Shown here: piece after piece, positions 8,962 through 18,247 of the stretch
Position numbering within the stretch: the stretch's first letter is position 1
Layout: every line of letters starts with the position of its first letter
Assembly: GCA_902363675.1 (NCBI GenBank)
Contig: CABJAV010000008.1
Span: 62,001-126,000 of the forward strand
DNA length: 64,000 nucleotides
Direction of reading: 5' to 3'
From: Lachnospiraceae bacterium
GTDB taxonomy: Bacteria > Bacillota > Clostridia > Lachnospirales > Lachnospiraceae
Translations under genes and position numbers: made by a program
Notes under the pieces: generated by a model
The model's database searches: none
Seen by the model: only the letters and a program-made list of their open reading frames with translations
Told to the model about the DNA's origin: nothing

Positions 8962-10374
8962 ATGGCAACCACAAGAATCATGCCGCTTCATGTCGGCAAA
9001 GGCCGCACAGAGAGTCGGGCGATCAGTGACATCATCGACTATGTGGCCAATCCAAAGAAAACAGATAACGGCAGGTTCATTACCGGCTATGCGTGTGACA
9101 GCCGGACTGCGGATGCGGAGTTCCTTCTGGCAAAGCGGCAGTACATTGCTGCTACCGGACGAGTGCGTGGTACAGATGATGTGATTGCCTATCATGTGCG
9201 CCAGTCCTTCCGCCCTGGTGAGATTACCCCGGAAGAAGCAAACCGGCTGGGCGTAGAATTTGCAAAGCGTTTTACTAAAGGCAATCATGCCTTTGTGGTC
9301 TGCACTCACATAGACAAGTCGCACATTCATAATCACATTATCTGGTCATCGGTCAGCTTAGAATATGACCGGAAATTCCGAAACTTTTGGGGCAGCACCA
9401 GAGCCGTCCGGCGCTTGAGCGATACCATCTGTATCGAGAACGGATTGTCCATTGTGGAGGACCCAAAACCCCACGGAAAAAGCTACAACAAGTGGCTGGG
9501 CGAACAGGCCAAGCCCTCCCATCGGGAACAGCTGCGTGTGATGATTGACAACGCATTATCACAAAGTCCTGCTGACTTTGAAGAACTGCTGAAGCTGTTG
9601 CAGGAGTATGGTTGCGAAGTCTCAAAGCGCGGAAAATCGTATCGACTGAAGCTCTCTGGTTGGGAGAAAGCCGCCCGCTTGGACAGTCTGGGCGAAGGAT
9701 ATGGATTGGAAGATTTGCGGGCAGTTCTCTTAGGGAAGAGAGCACATACCCCGCGAAAGAAAACAGTCACGCAGGCAGAGCCGCCGAAGGTCAATCTGCT
9801 GGTGGACATTCAGGCAAAATTGCAGGCTGGAAAAGGTGCTGGCTATGCTCGATGGGCTAAAGTTTTTAATCTGAAACAAATGGCGCAGACCATGAATTAC
9901 CTGTCAGAGAACAATCTGCTGGAGTATGCGGTTTTGGAAGAAAAGGCTGCGGCTGCCACGGCACATCACAATGATCTTTCGGCGCAGATCAAAGCGGCTG
10001 AAAAGCGCATGGCAGAGATCGCTGTTCTGCGTACTCACATCGTAAATTATGCCAAGACCCGTGAGGTCTATGTGGCATACCGCAAGGCGGGTTACTCTAA
10101 GAAATTCCGGGAGGAACATGAGGAAGAAATTCTGCTCCACCAGGCTGCTAAGAATGCCTTTGATGAGATGGGAGTCAAGAAGCTTCCCAAGGTCAAAGAG
10201 TTGCAGACGGAGTACGCGAAATTGCTGGAAGAAAAGAAAAAGACCTATGCCGAGTACCGGCGTTCCCGTGAGGAAATGCGGGAGCTTTTAACGGCAAAGG
10301 CAAATGTAGATCGAGTGCTGAAAATGGAGGTAGAACAGGATGTTGAAAAAGAAAAAGACCACGGCCAGCGGTAA
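8962..10374 (+). CDS. Relaxase / mobilization nuclease (element A)
   Basis: This 470-residue relaxase starts conjugation by nicking oriT. Residues about 115-125 hold the metal-binding histidine triad HIDKSHIHNH. A conserved tyrosine lies in the N-terminal segment AISDIIDYVANP near residue 27 and is a candidate catalytic residue. The C-terminal 150 residues are highly charged and likely coiled coil. I placed the start at ATG 8962, since the GAGGAGGG at 8944-8951 fits as its ribosome binding site and overlaps the alternative ATG 8941. It is about 95 percent identical by eye to the element B relaxase. Confidence 0.9.
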   Translation: MATTRIMPLHVGKGRTESRAISDIIDYVANPKKTDNGRFITGYACDSRTADAEFLLAKRQYIAATGRVRGTDDVIAYHVRQSFRPGEITPEEANRLGVEFAKRFTKGNHAFVVCTHIDKSHIHNHIIWSSVSLEYDRKFRNFWGSTRAVRRLSDTICIENGLSIVEDPKPHGKSYNKWLGEQAKPSHREQLRVMIDNALSQSPADFEELLKLLQEYGCEVSKRGKSYRLKLSGWEKAARLDSLGEGYGLEDLRAVLLGKRAHTPRKKTVTQAEPPKVNLLVDIQAKLQAGKGAGYARWAKVFNLKQMAQTMNYLSENNLLEYAVLEEKAAAATAHHNDLSAQIKAAEKRMAEIAVLRTHIVNYAKTREVYVAYRKAGYSKKFREEHEEEILLHQAAKNAFDEMGVKKLPKVKELQTEYAKLLEEKKKTYAEYRRSREEMRELLTAKANVDRVLKMEVEQDVEKEKDHGQR

Positions 10375-10460
10375 GCTGGTCCTGGTCAAAAGCGTTCGCA
10401 GAACGCGCAGCCACAGAATGAAATTCTGTGTTCAAAGGGGCTTGGGGGCGCTGCCCTCAA

Positions 10461-10536
10461 CAAGCAAGCGGAGAGGAAAATCACGGAGGGATTTTCTTCT
10501 CTGCGGGCCTGTGTGTATTAACACAGGCATTGCTTG
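10461..10536 (+). ncRNA. Three-helix junction structure downstream of the relaxase
   Basis: Three nested stems can be read directly. CAAGCAA (10461-10467) pairs with TTGCTTG (10530-10536). Inside it, GAGAGGAAAATC (10471) pairs with GATTTTCTTCTC (10490). GCCTGTGT (10507) pairs with ACACAGGC (10521). The same layout is kept in element B at 32479-32554. It could act as RNA, as a single-stranded DNA fold during transfer, or as a compound terminator. A function is not known to me. Confidence 0.45.
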
Positions 10537-10596
10537 CCTCTTTTCTCCGAAATTGAAAAGAACCAGTGAGAGAATCGTTAAATTTCACTCACTGGC

Positions 10597-10953
10597 TCAA
10601 TTCATTTCAAATATCTCGGACAACTCTGTCAGTTCTTTCACCGTTTCTTGGGTGTGATGCAACAGGGTGTCACGCATTTCTGGCGGACAGCTGGAATAAA
10701 GCATTTTCATCTGATTGACACCTTCATCTTCCAGAGAAATATCTGGATTTATAAGCGTATCTAAAGAGATGTGCAGGACCTTTGCCAATGCTCTCAAAAT
10801 CAAATAAGAAGGATTCATTTTCCCCTTTTCGATATTGGCGATTTGCTTTACAGAAACATGGCTCAGATCCGCAAGCTCCTGTTGTGTCAGGTCTTTTTTC
10901 TTTCTGGCTTCCCGCATTTTTTGCCCTAAAGCAGTTAAATCATCAATCGGCAT
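10597..10953 (-). CDS. XRE-family helix-turn-helix repressor
   Basis: The protein has 118 residues with an N-terminal Cro/CI-type helix-turn-helix at about residues 8-62 (LTQQELADLSHVSVKQIANIEKG) and a helical C-terminal part. It faces away from the small HTH gene and two-component system downstream, so it probably represses a divergent promoter in 10954-11123. The start has AGGTG 8 bases upstream. A hairpin CCAGTGAG/CTCACTGG at 10562-10595 follows its stop and may terminate it. Element B keeps only the last third of this gene (32615-32721). Confidence 0.85.
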   Translation of the reverse strand: MPIDDLTALGQKMREARKKKDLTQQELADLSHVSVKQIANIEKGKMNPSYLILRALAKVLHISLDTLINPDISLEDEGVNQMKMLYSSCPPEMRDTLLHHTQETVKELTELSEIFEMN

Positions 10954-11123
10954 AATCGTTCACCTCAATAATATTGTATCGTTCCGGTTTGATTTGAGGA
11001 ATAACCTTATCATTCCGGTTTTTCCGGTACGATTATACCGATTTTTCTTTTTGCAACATGGTTGCAGGCTTGTATTCTTCGAGCAATAGAAATATAATGG
11101 AATGTATTGCAGGAGGTGCAGAG

Positions 11124-11306
11124 ATGGACTATATGACCCTAAAAGAAGCAAGTGAAAAATGGGGCGTTTCTGTCCGACAGATAAACTATTATTGCGCTGG
11201 TGGTCGTATTCCCGGCGCTGTAAAAATGGCCGGTGTCTGGCTGCTCCCCAAGGACGCCGAAAAGCCAGTAGATATGAGAACAAAACAAGGAAAGGGTAAA
11301 ATATGA
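11124..11306 (+). CDS. Small HTH_17-type DNA-binding protein
   Basis: The product is a 60-residue MerR-like/excisionase-like helix-turn-helix protein (LKEASEKWGVSVRQINYYCAGGRIPGA) with no further domain. AGGAGGTG lies 6 bases before ATG 11124. Its stop overlaps the response regulator start (ATGA). The same gene sits at the front of the element B two-component operon (32774-32977), so it is a conserved cargo entry point in both elements. It may control expression of the cargo. Confidence 0.75.
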   Translation: MDYMTLKEASEKWGVSVRQINYYCAGGRIPGAVKMAGVWLLPKDAEKPVDMRTKQGKGKI

Positions 11307-11992
11307 AAAATATACTGTTAATTGAAGATGAAGAAAATCTTAACCGTGGTATAAGCCTCAAACTCAAGAAGGAGGGTTATGCAGTTTTTTCTGCGGCTTG
11401 CGTTTCTGAAGGATTGAAACTATTTCAAGATAATACGATTGATCTTGTGATTTGCGATATAGGCTTACCAGACGGTAGTGGATTAGATTTATGTGCTAAT
11501 ATTCGACAGCGAAGTGATGTGCTATTTTTGTTTCTCACGGCTCTTGATACAGAAGTCGATGTGATAACAGGATACGAAATGGGAGCTGATGATTATGTGA
11601 CAAAGCCGTTTAGTATGTCTGTTCTTGTCTCAAAAATAAGTGCCATGCTGAAACGAACAGAAAAGGCTGTTTCTAATATTGTGCAAACAGGCAAATTGAC
11701 ATTTTATATAGATGAAAAGCGTGTTGTGAAAGGTGATAATGCAATTTCAATTACACCGACAGACTGGAAACTATTGATGGCTTTTATTGAGCATCCCCAC
11801 CATATTCTTTCAAGAAAACAACTTCTGGAACGTTTATGGGATTCCAATACGGATTATGTTGATGAAAATGCTGTTGCTGTTAATATTCGTCGCCTTAGAG
11901 AAAAGATTGAGCCTGATCCATCTAATCCTGTCTACATCAAGAATGTACGGGGCTTGGGGTACGTCTGGGAAATGGAGTGTGAAAGGCAATGA
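11303..11992 (+). CDS. OmpR/PhoB-family response regulator (element A)
   Basis: This 229-residue regulator has a receiver domain (about 1-115) with the phospho-acceptor Asp52 in CDIGLPDGSG and the conserved Lys in TKPFS near 100. A C-terminal winged helix follows, ending in VRGLGYVWE. It overlaps the kinase start by 4 bp. Codon and base use are AT-rich compared with the element backbone, a sign of separate origin. It probably controls the operon beginning at 13360, whose promoter region has direct GTAAG repeats. Confidence 0.9.
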   Translation: MKNILLIEDEENLNRGISLKLKKEGYAVFSAACVSEGLKLFQDNTIDLVICDIGLPDGSGLDLCANIRQRSDVLFLFLTALDTEVDVITGYEMGADDYVTKPFSMSVLVSKISAMLKRTEKAVSNIVQTGKLTFYIDEKRVVKGDNAISITPTDWKLLMAFIEHPHHILSRKQLLERLWDSNTDYVDENAVAVNIRRLREKIEPDPSNPVYIKNVRGLGYVWEMECERQ

Positions 11993-13248
11993 CATTAAAT
12001 AACAGGACTTTCACACTACTAAAAATTGTATTGCTTATTATAATTAGCATATTTATAGCAGAAATTATTGTGTTACCTAAAATTGAACATGATATGTTGC
12101 AAGAAGCAGGTAGACAGGAATTGGTAACCGTACAACAAATATGTGGCGCGGTACTTGAAAATTATCCTGATGTAGAGCAGGATTTCATTCTGGGATTGCG
12201 TCAGCCTACAAACTCTTTGCAGGAAAAAGGCGAACAGATTTTGAAGCAATACGGATATGACGAAGAACATTTATTGGCAGACAACACGCTGTATGCCGCT
12301 TACATGATTGCATGGAGAAATTGGACAGGATTTTTTCTGGTTACCACATTTTTACTTCTTGCGGCCGCACTTCTCTATTTTTACAGCACTATCCGTAGTA
12401 GCAATAAAGAAATATTGCTGATATTGGAACAATATTTGTCAGAGGATTTTTCTTTTGCCTATGGAACAGAGAGAATCGTAAAAGGCCGTATTCACTTTAT
12501 GAGCAATCAAATTGGTGATCGCTTAAAGCAACTCGGACATCAGATTGTAACGAAAAACACCCGGATTACTGAGGAAAAAGAAAGCACAAAAGCACTTGTG
12601 ACTGATATTTCTCACCAGTTAAAAACACCAATGGCTGCATTGAAAACCTGCTTCTATATGTATTTGGATGCCTCTGATGCGGATGAAAAGACCGAATTTC
12701 TAAAACGAAGTGAAACGCAGTTGGAAAAACTGGAACAGTTAATTGCAAGCCTTATGAATATTTCACGGTTGGAAACAGCCATGATTTCTTTGACTAAGGA
12801 ATCCATTTTGTTAAGTGATCTATTGGTGGATGCTGTAAATGGTGTATACGAAAAAGCAAGGAGAAAAAGCATCGAAATTTCCGTGCAGGAAACAGAAAAT
12901 ATTACATTACATTTAGACAAGCATTGGACAAGCGAAGCAGTCATAAATGTTTTGGATAATGCGGTAAAGTATAGTCCTCGAAATAGCCACATCACGATTT
13001 CTATTGAAAAACAACACTTTTATACACTCGTGAAAATTAAGGATGAAGGGATTGGTATTCCACAGAATGAATACAATAAAATTTTTCAGCGGTTCTATCG
13101 TTCCAATCATTCTTATGTAAAGCAAACGGAAGGCAGCGGTGTTGGGTTATATCTGACACGAATGATTTTAGAACGACAGGGAGGTTTGATCCGTGTCGAA
13201 TCTGTTCCGGAAAAAGGAAGTACATTTATTCTACAATTTAGGAACTGA
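11989..13248 (+). CDS. Membrane sensor histidine kinase (element A)
   Basis: The kinase has 419 residues. Two membrane segments (about 9-28 and 108-132) flank an extracytoplasmic sensor region of about 80 residues. The phosphorylated histidine is in DISHQLKTP near residue 208. The ATPase part shows NVLDNAVKYSP, KDEGIGIP and GSGVGLYLTR. Its signal is unknown. The cargo downstream suggests a cell-envelope or antimicrobial peptide cue. Confidence 0.9.
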   Translation: MTLNNRTFTLLKIVLLIIISIFIAEIIVLPKIEHDMLQEAGRQELVTVQQICGAVLENYPDVEQDFILGLRQPTNSLQEKGEQILKQYGYDEEHLLADNTLYAAYMIAWRNWTGFFLVTTFLLLAAALLYFYSTIRSSNKEILLILEQYLSEDFSFAYGTERIVKGRIHFMSNQIGDRLKQLGHQIVTKNTRITEEKESTKALVTDISHQLKTPMAALKTCFYMYLDASDADEKTEFLKRSETQLEKLEQLIASLMNISRLETAMISLTKESILLSDLLVDAVNGVYEKARRKSIEISVQETENITLHLDKHWTSEAVINVLDNAVKYSPRNSHITISIEKQHFYTLVKIKDEGIGIPQNEYNKIFQRFYRSNHSYVKQTEGSGVGLYLTRMILERQGGLIRVESVPEKGSTFILQFRN

Positions 13249-13252
13249 TAAG

Positions 13253-13276
13253 AGGCCGGAGAAATTCCGGCCTTTT
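13253..13276 (+). terminator. Rho-independent terminator after the two-component system
   Basis: AGGCCGGA pairs with TCCGGCCT around a short loop and is followed by TTTGTTATT. It separates the two-component genes from the DedA-glycosyltransferase-ABC unit. Confidence 0.85.
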
Positions 13277-13287
13277 GTTATTCAACG

Positions 13288-13315
13288 GTAAGCTATTCTG
13301 TAAGGTTCCCGTAAT
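13288..13315 (+). promoter_or_regulatory. Candidate response-regulator binding repeats before the DedA operon
   Basis: GTAAG occurs at 13288 and 13300, and the related GTAAT at 13311, with 12- and 11-bp phasing. That matches the tandem half-sites bound by OmpR-type regulators. The stretch ATTCTG-TAAGGT-N4-GTAAT (13295-13315) is closely matched before the element B ABC operon (34651-34672). TACAAT at 13326 may be the -10 box. Confidence 0.5.
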
Positions 13316-13359
13316 ACTTCTTTGATACAATAATCATAGTTAAGGTACGGGAGGAAAAG

Positions 13360-13875
13360 ATGGATATATCGTCACTAAATAATTACTTTGAATTGTATGG
13401 AGGAATGGCTATCTTCATTGTTGTACTACTGGAATATATGAATCTTCCCGGATTCCCAGCAGGGATTATTATGCCGCTTGCAGGAATCTATGCAGCACAC
13501 GGGGGGATAAGTCTCCTTGCAGCTATTGCTATTTCTGTTTTAGCAGGAGAAGTTGGGAGCTGGATATTGTATTTTCTGGGAATGTACGGTGGGAATGCTT
13601 TTCTCAAAATATACTTAAAAAGGTTTCCCAAACACAAACCTGCGTTTGAACGCACGTTTGATTTAATCCGACGCAAGGGTTTTTATGGAATTTTCATCAG
13701 TAAGCTAATTCCGATGGTTAGAACATTGATTTCTATACCAGCAGGCGTATTAAAAATGGAGTTTATAAAATACTCGATTGCTTCATTTTTGGGGGTAACA
13801 CTTTGGAATACCCTATTCGTGGGCGCTGGCTATATTATTGGAGAACCTATACTGAAAATAATCACAAGGGGGTGA
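13360..13875 (+). CDS. DedA-family membrane protein
   Basis: This 171-residue membrane protein has the DedA pattern: N-terminal hydrophobic segments with LEYMNLPGFPAGIIMPLAG, then a GEVGSWILYFLGMYGG segment and ISKLIPMVRTLISIPAGV with conserved basic residues. DedA proteins act as lipid carriers (for example for undecaprenyl phosphate) and affect tolerance to cationic peptides. A GGGAGG precedes the start. It is the first gene of an operon with a glycosyltransferase and an ABC exporter, which fits a lipid or envelope modification role. Confidence 0.85.
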   Translation: MDISSLNNYFELYGGMAIFIVVLLEYMNLPGFPAGIIMPLAGIYAAHGGISLLAAIAISVLAGEVGSWILYFLGMYGGNAFLKIYLKRFPKHKPAFERTFDLIRRKGFYGIFISKLIPMVRTLISIPAGVLKMEFIKYSIASFLGVTLWNTLFVGAGYIIGEPILKIITRG

Positions 13876-13879
13876 GAAA

Positions 13880-15145
13880 ATGCGGATTGCTATGATGACA
13901 AATAACTACAAACCATTTGTTGGCGGTGTTCCAATTTCGATTGAGCGGCTTGCTGATAGTCTGAGGGATTTAGGGCATTCGGTATACGTCTTTGCCCCGG
14001 ATTATAAATCTCCGGTGGATGATGATGAATATACGTTTCGCTTTCCAACAATGAAACACAAGATCGCCGGAGCGATTCCTATTCCCAATTTGATTTATGG
14101 CTATGTGAAGAATGCTATTTCAACACTTGATATTGATTTGATTCATGTTCATCATCCCGTTATGATCGGAAATGTGGCAACACGGATTGGAAAGGAATTT
14201 CATATCCCCGTAGTGTTTACATACCACACAAGATATGAACAATATCTGCATTATTTGACGCCCTTTGGTTATTTACAAAATAAGGCAAATCAGGGAAATC
14301 TATTGGGGGAATCCATCCTTGATTTTGCACAGCGGCAAGTCATACAACGCTATTTGAATCACTTCCTTGAAAAATGTGATATGGTTTTTGCACCAACAGA
14401 ATCTATACAAAATTATTTGAAACCATTCCACATAGATACACCGATCAGCATTGCACCTACGGGACTGCCTCCGGCTTGCTTTGAAAATCATATCGAGGCA
14501 ACTGCCATCCGGAAAAAGTATTTGCAGAAGAAACAGTATTTGTTCTGTACGGTTTCGAGATTAGCGAAAGAAAAAAATCTTTCTTTCCTACTTCGAGGTG
14601 TTTCTGCTGTGAAAAAGCAGTTAGGAGATGTTTTTAATGTGCTTATTTTGGGAGATGGGCCAGAGAAAGAAAATTTAATAGCCCTGTCTCAAACTCTAAA
14701 AATTGAAGAAAATGTATTTTTCATTGGAGAAGTATCAAATCATAAAATTTCAGCATATCATCAGGCGTGTGATTTGTTTCTGTTTTCATCAAAATCTGAG
14801 ACACAGGGAATTGTGCTTTTAGAGGCAATGGCAGCGTATCTACCAGTCTTTGCTATTCGTGCAACCGGAGTATCAGATGTTGTTGTTAATGGAGAAAATG
14901 GTGTATTGTCGTCAGATTCCATAACTGAATGGGCGGACAACTTGATTTCAATTTTGAAAAATCCTGCTGTACTTATAAAAATGAGAAGTTCCGCTCGTAC
15001 CACTGCCCTTTTATATGATGAAAAGAGTATCGCCAACCAGATTTTAGAGAGTTACGCATACTTGAAAAAGAGCTATGAGGCAGAACATTGGCTGATGATG
15101 CACTTAAACAGAACAAGTTACCCCGTATTGGCAAAGGAGTATTAA
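13880..15145 (+). CDS. GT4-family glycosyltransferase, possibly diacylglycerol-type
   Basis: The protein has 421 residues in two Rossmann-like domains. It begins with the GT4-type loop GGVPISIERLADSLRDLGH, followed by YHTRYEQYLHY near 115. The nucleotide-sugar site is in the second half (SKSETQGIVLLEAMAAYLPV). The overall look resembles lipid glycosyltransferases that use diacylglycerol. It follows the DedA gene by 4 bp and precedes the ABC ATPase by 1 bp, so all are translated from one mRNA. The acceptor cannot be deduced from sequence alone. Confidence 0.8.
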   Translation: MRIAMMTNNYKPFVGGVPISIERLADSLRDLGHSVYVFAPDYKSPVDDDEYTFRFPTMKHKIAGAIPIPNLIYGYVKNAISTLDIDLIHVHHPVMIGNVATRIGKEFHIPVVFTYHTRYEQYLHYLTPFGYLQNKANQGNLLGESILDFAQRQVIQRYLNHFLEKCDMVFAPTESIQNYLKPFHIDTPISIAPTGLPPACFENHIEATAIRKKYLQKKQYLFCTVSRLAKEKNLSFLLRGVSAVKKQLGDVFNVLILGDGPEKENLIALSQTLKIEENVFFIGEVSNHKISAYHQACDLFLFSSKSETQGIVLLEAMAAYLPVFAIRATGVSDVVVNGENGVLSSDSITEWADNLISILKNPAVLIKMRSSARTTALLYDEKSIANQILESYAYLKKSYEAEHWLMMHLNRTSYPVLAKEY

Positions 15146-15146
15146 G

Positions 15147-15818
15147 ATGGATATTATTCTTGAAACAAAAGACCTGACCAAAACGTATAAGGCAGGCGGT
15201 AATCATATTAACGCAGTAGACCATACCTCTATTTGTGTTGAGAGAGGCGATTTTGTAACTATCGTAGGTAAGTCTGGATCGGGAAAAAGTACGTTGCTTC
15301 ATCTAATCGGAGGACTGGATTATCCCACTTCTGGCGAAGTCTGGATTGATAATGAGTGTATAACCAATATGAATGAAGAAGATTTATCCGCATTTCGCAG
15401 GAGAAAAATCGGCTTCATTTTTCAGGCATTTAATCTTGTTCCCTCTTTGAATGTCTGGGAGAACATTATTTTGCCTATCGGATTAGATGATAGAAAGCCG
15501 GATATGGTTTATCTGAAAGAAATTATTGAATTACTTGGATTGAGCGAGAAACTGAATAATCTTCCTAACACATTGTCTGGGGGTCAGCAACAGAGAGTAG
15601 CGATTGCCAGAGCATTGGCGACGAAGCCTGCCATTGTATTGGCAGATGAGCCGACTGGAAATCTTGATTCTAAGACAAGTGATGAAGTAATGGCACTTTT
15701 GAAAACATCTGCTATGAAGTATGAGCAGACGCTCATTGTAATTACTCATAATGAAGATATTGCACAAATGGGAAATCGAAAACTGGTAATTACAGATGGT
15801 AAGGTGGTGGAACAATGA
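15147..15818 (+). CDS. ABC transporter ATP-binding protein, MacB/LolD type
   Basis: This 223-residue ATPase contains Walker A GKSGSGKST near 41, a Q-loop in FIFQAFNLVPSL, signature LSGGQQQR near 142, Walker B IVLADEPTGNLDS, and a switch histidine in VITHNED. It pairs with the FtsX-type permease, whose start overlaps its stop by 4 bp. The family powers export or release of peptides and lipoproteins from the membrane, including bacitracin and lantibiotic systems. Confidence 0.9.
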   Translation: MDIILETKDLTKTYKAGGNHINAVDHTSICVERGDFVTIVGKSGSGKSTLLHLIGGLDYPTSGEVWIDNECITNMNEEDLSAFRRRKIGFIFQAFNLVPSLNVWENIILPIGLDDRKPDMVYLKEIIELLGLSEKLNNLPNTLSGGQQQRVAIARALATKPAIVLADEPTGNLDSKTSDEVMALLKTSAMKYEQTLIVITHNEDIAQMGNRKLVITDGKVVEQ

Positions 15819-18223
15819 AAACAATTTATCATTTGGCTATCAGCCGATTGAAATATAATAAAGGAAGATCCATTCTTACCATAGTTGCGATTGCTCTTAT
15901 GACAACACTGCTCATGTCTATTGGTAGCTCTGCACTTACGGTTATTCGACATCAGCAGTTAGAGATAAAAGAAAGTGCTCGAAATTATCATGCGGCTTTC
16001 AAAGGCAGTACTGCAGATCAGGTATTTATTCTTGAAAATCACGCGGATGTAGAATCGCTTTCTACAAGGGAAAGTGTAGCGTCCATAGAACTGCCGAAAT
16101 TAAATGCTGTTCTTAATTTTGATTCCACAAAAAAAGGTTCTATTGACCAAATTCAGTTAGCCAATGGAAAGATGCCTGTGGAAGCGGATGAAATTGCAGG
16201 GCCTCCTGCGCTCTTTGAAAGATTAGACGTTGTACCAGAAATCGGCCAGAAGTTTCAGATTCCATTACGCATTCAGGGAGGCAAAGTGGAGAACTACGAC
16301 TTCACAATTACTGGTATTTTAGAGCAGACAGACATTTCAAAGCTGAATGTGAATGAAACACGTCTTGTCTATGGGGCTTTTGTATCTGAAAAATTTGTTG
16401 AACAACATATTGCCCCAGAGGATAGAACTTATACAGCTTATATACGGATTGTAAACGAAAATAAACATTCAAAAGATGAAATTGAGACAATTATATCTGA
16501 GATTGCAGAGGACGTAGGACTGAACAAGTCAGACATTTCTTTTAATGAACAATACCTGACATATATGACCAACCCCGGAACACAAGAACGAAATGTTATG
16601 ATCGGGCTTGGACTGTTGGTAGTATTTCTTGGTGGCATGGTAATTTACAGCATTTATTATGTTTCTGTCATTTCCAATATACAAGAGATGGGGAAACTAA
16701 AGGCTCTTGGTGCTACCAAAAAACATATTCGCCGCTTGCTATTTACAGAAAGCCTTGCACAGTCTTTCGTCGGAATTCCCTGTGGAATCTTACTTGGATA
16801 CCTCGCAACCGTATTCTTGTTCAGAATGGTTATTCTTTCCGGTTCTACCTTTGGGGATACATTCTGGCACTGGCAGGCTGCTATTTGTGTTATCGTGGTT
16901 GTTTTGCTTACAGTTGGGGTTTCTATCCGAAAACCGTTAAAAATGGCGTCAGGGATTTCTCCTGTGGAAGCAATGCGGTATCAAGAACCGACAGGAAAAC
17001 AAAAAAGGAAAAAATCCTTTAAAACACTTTCCGTATCAAAGCTAAGTTATGCAAATCTACAAAGAAATAAGCGAAGAACTGCGGTCACGATACTTGCACT
17101 GGGCTGTTCCGGCATTTTGTTTTTAGTAGTAGCCAATATTGCAAACAATATAACTGCGGAAAATTATGCAAGAATGCTGATGCCAAAAGGCGATTTTGAA
17201 ATTAGCCTTAATTATGCTGAGGACGATCGAGAGTACCCGGAGAATAATCTAAATATAATTCAGCTTCAAAATCCCTTGAACGATGATCTGAAAACGCAAA
17301 TCATGTCTTTAGATGGTGTTGAAAGCATTGATGAAAAGCACACGGTTCTGGCAGAAGCTGAAAATGTGGTATTGGAAACACAGCGAACTGAGGTTGGAGG
17401 AATCAGCGAAAATGATCTGTTATCCCTAAATAAATCGCTAAAAAGAGGAACCTTGGATTATGATGAATTGGTTCATTCTAACGGCATTATTTTTACATGG
17501 GACATTTTGTTTGAGCAATATGGTTTTGAAATTGGAGATACAATACAGCTTGCACTTTATGATGGAAACAAGAAAATTCCTTTTACGGGTACTCTCATGG
17601 CAAGTACCAACAGCAGTGATGATACCTTTTTGATTGCCGATGAGGTTTTACAGCAACTAATTACAGAGACAAATCCTACGAGTGCCATTTACATTACTGT
17701 TCAGCCAGAAAAATTTGAAAATGTAAAAAGACAAATTGATGAATTGCAACAGGAAAATACGAAATTTATGTTCAAATCCTATGACGAAGAACTTGGAATC
17801 GCAAAGCAGCTAATCCGCACGATACAATACACAATCTACGGGTTACTGATAGTTATTGGAATTATTGGCTACATAAGCCTTATCAATACAATGATTACGA
17901 GTATTTTAGTTCGCAAAAAGGAATTGGGAATTTTGCAGGCAATCGGTTTATCTGATAAGCAACTACGTCAAATGATACATCGGGAAGGAATGTTCTTTAC
18001 TTTTGGAACATTAGTACTGTCACTAACTATCGGAAATGGGCTGGGGTATTTACTGGTACGCATTATTATAAATACTCAAATTCTAACAATCAGTCAATAT
18101 GAGTATCCGATTACCCAAACACTTGTTTTGACAGTTGCAGTAGTTATCGGACAAATTGCAATTACTGTATTTGTAAATCGCTATATTCATAAACAATCGT
18201 TAGTCGAAAGAATGCGTGACTAA
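15815..18223 (+). CDS. FtsX/MacB-type ABC permease with two core domains
   Basis: The permease has 802 residues. A membrane segment near 20-45 is followed by an extracytoplasmic region and a first FtsX core (about 260-395). A second repeat begins near 410 (NLQRNKRRTAVTIL) and ends in another FtsX core (about 665-800). The duplicated layout is typical of exporters that handle antimicrobial peptides or lipids. It is the last gene of the DedA-GT-ABC operon and probably forms a complex with the preceding ATPase. Confidence 0.85.
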   Translation: MKTIYHLAISRLKYNKGRSILTIVAIALMTTLLMSIGSSALTVIRHQQLEIKESARNYHAAFKGSTADQVFILENHADVESLSTRESVASIELPKLNAVLNFDSTKKGSIDQIQLANGKMPVEADEIAGPPALFERLDVVPEIGQKFQIPLRIQGGKVENYDFTITGILEQTDISKLNVNETRLVYGAFVSEKFVEQHIAPEDRTYTAYIRIVNENKHSKDEIETIISEIAEDVGLNKSDISFNEQYLTYMTNPGTQERNVMIGLGLLVVFLGGMVIYSIYYVSVISNIQEMGKLKALGATKKHIRRLLFTESLAQSFVGIPCGILLGYLATVFLFRMVILSGSTFGDTFWHWQAAICVIVVVLLTVGVSIRKPLKMASGISPVEAMRYQEPTGKQKRKKSFKTLSVSKLSYANLQRNKRRTAVTILALGCSGILFLVVANIANNITAENYARMLMPKGDFEISLNYAEDDREYPENNLNIIQLQNPLNDDLKTQIMSLDGVESIDEKHTVLAEAENVVLETQRTEVGGISENDLLSLNKSLKRGTLDYDELVHSNGIIFTWDILFEQYGFEIGDTIQLALYDGNKKIPFTGTLMASTNSSDDTFLIADEVLQQLITETNPTSAIYITVQPEKFENVKRQIDELQQENTKFMFKSYDEELGIAKQLIRTIQYTIYGLLIVIGIIGYISLINTMITSILVRKKELGILQAIGLSDKQLRQMIHREGMFFTFGTLVLSLTIGNGLGYLLVRIIINTQILTISQYEYPITQTLVLTVAVVIGQIAITVFVNRYIHKQSLVERMRD

Positions 18224-18247
18224 CAGAATACAAGAAAGTGAAAACAG

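Noticed and set aside
10340..10657. A 105-codon frame overlapping the end of the element A relaxase gene (and a similar one at 32306).
   Set aside because: The first 20 codons are shared by both copies, but they then diverge through an insertion and run into the hairpin structure and the opposite-strand repressor gene. Protein-like constraint is not visible beyond the overlap.
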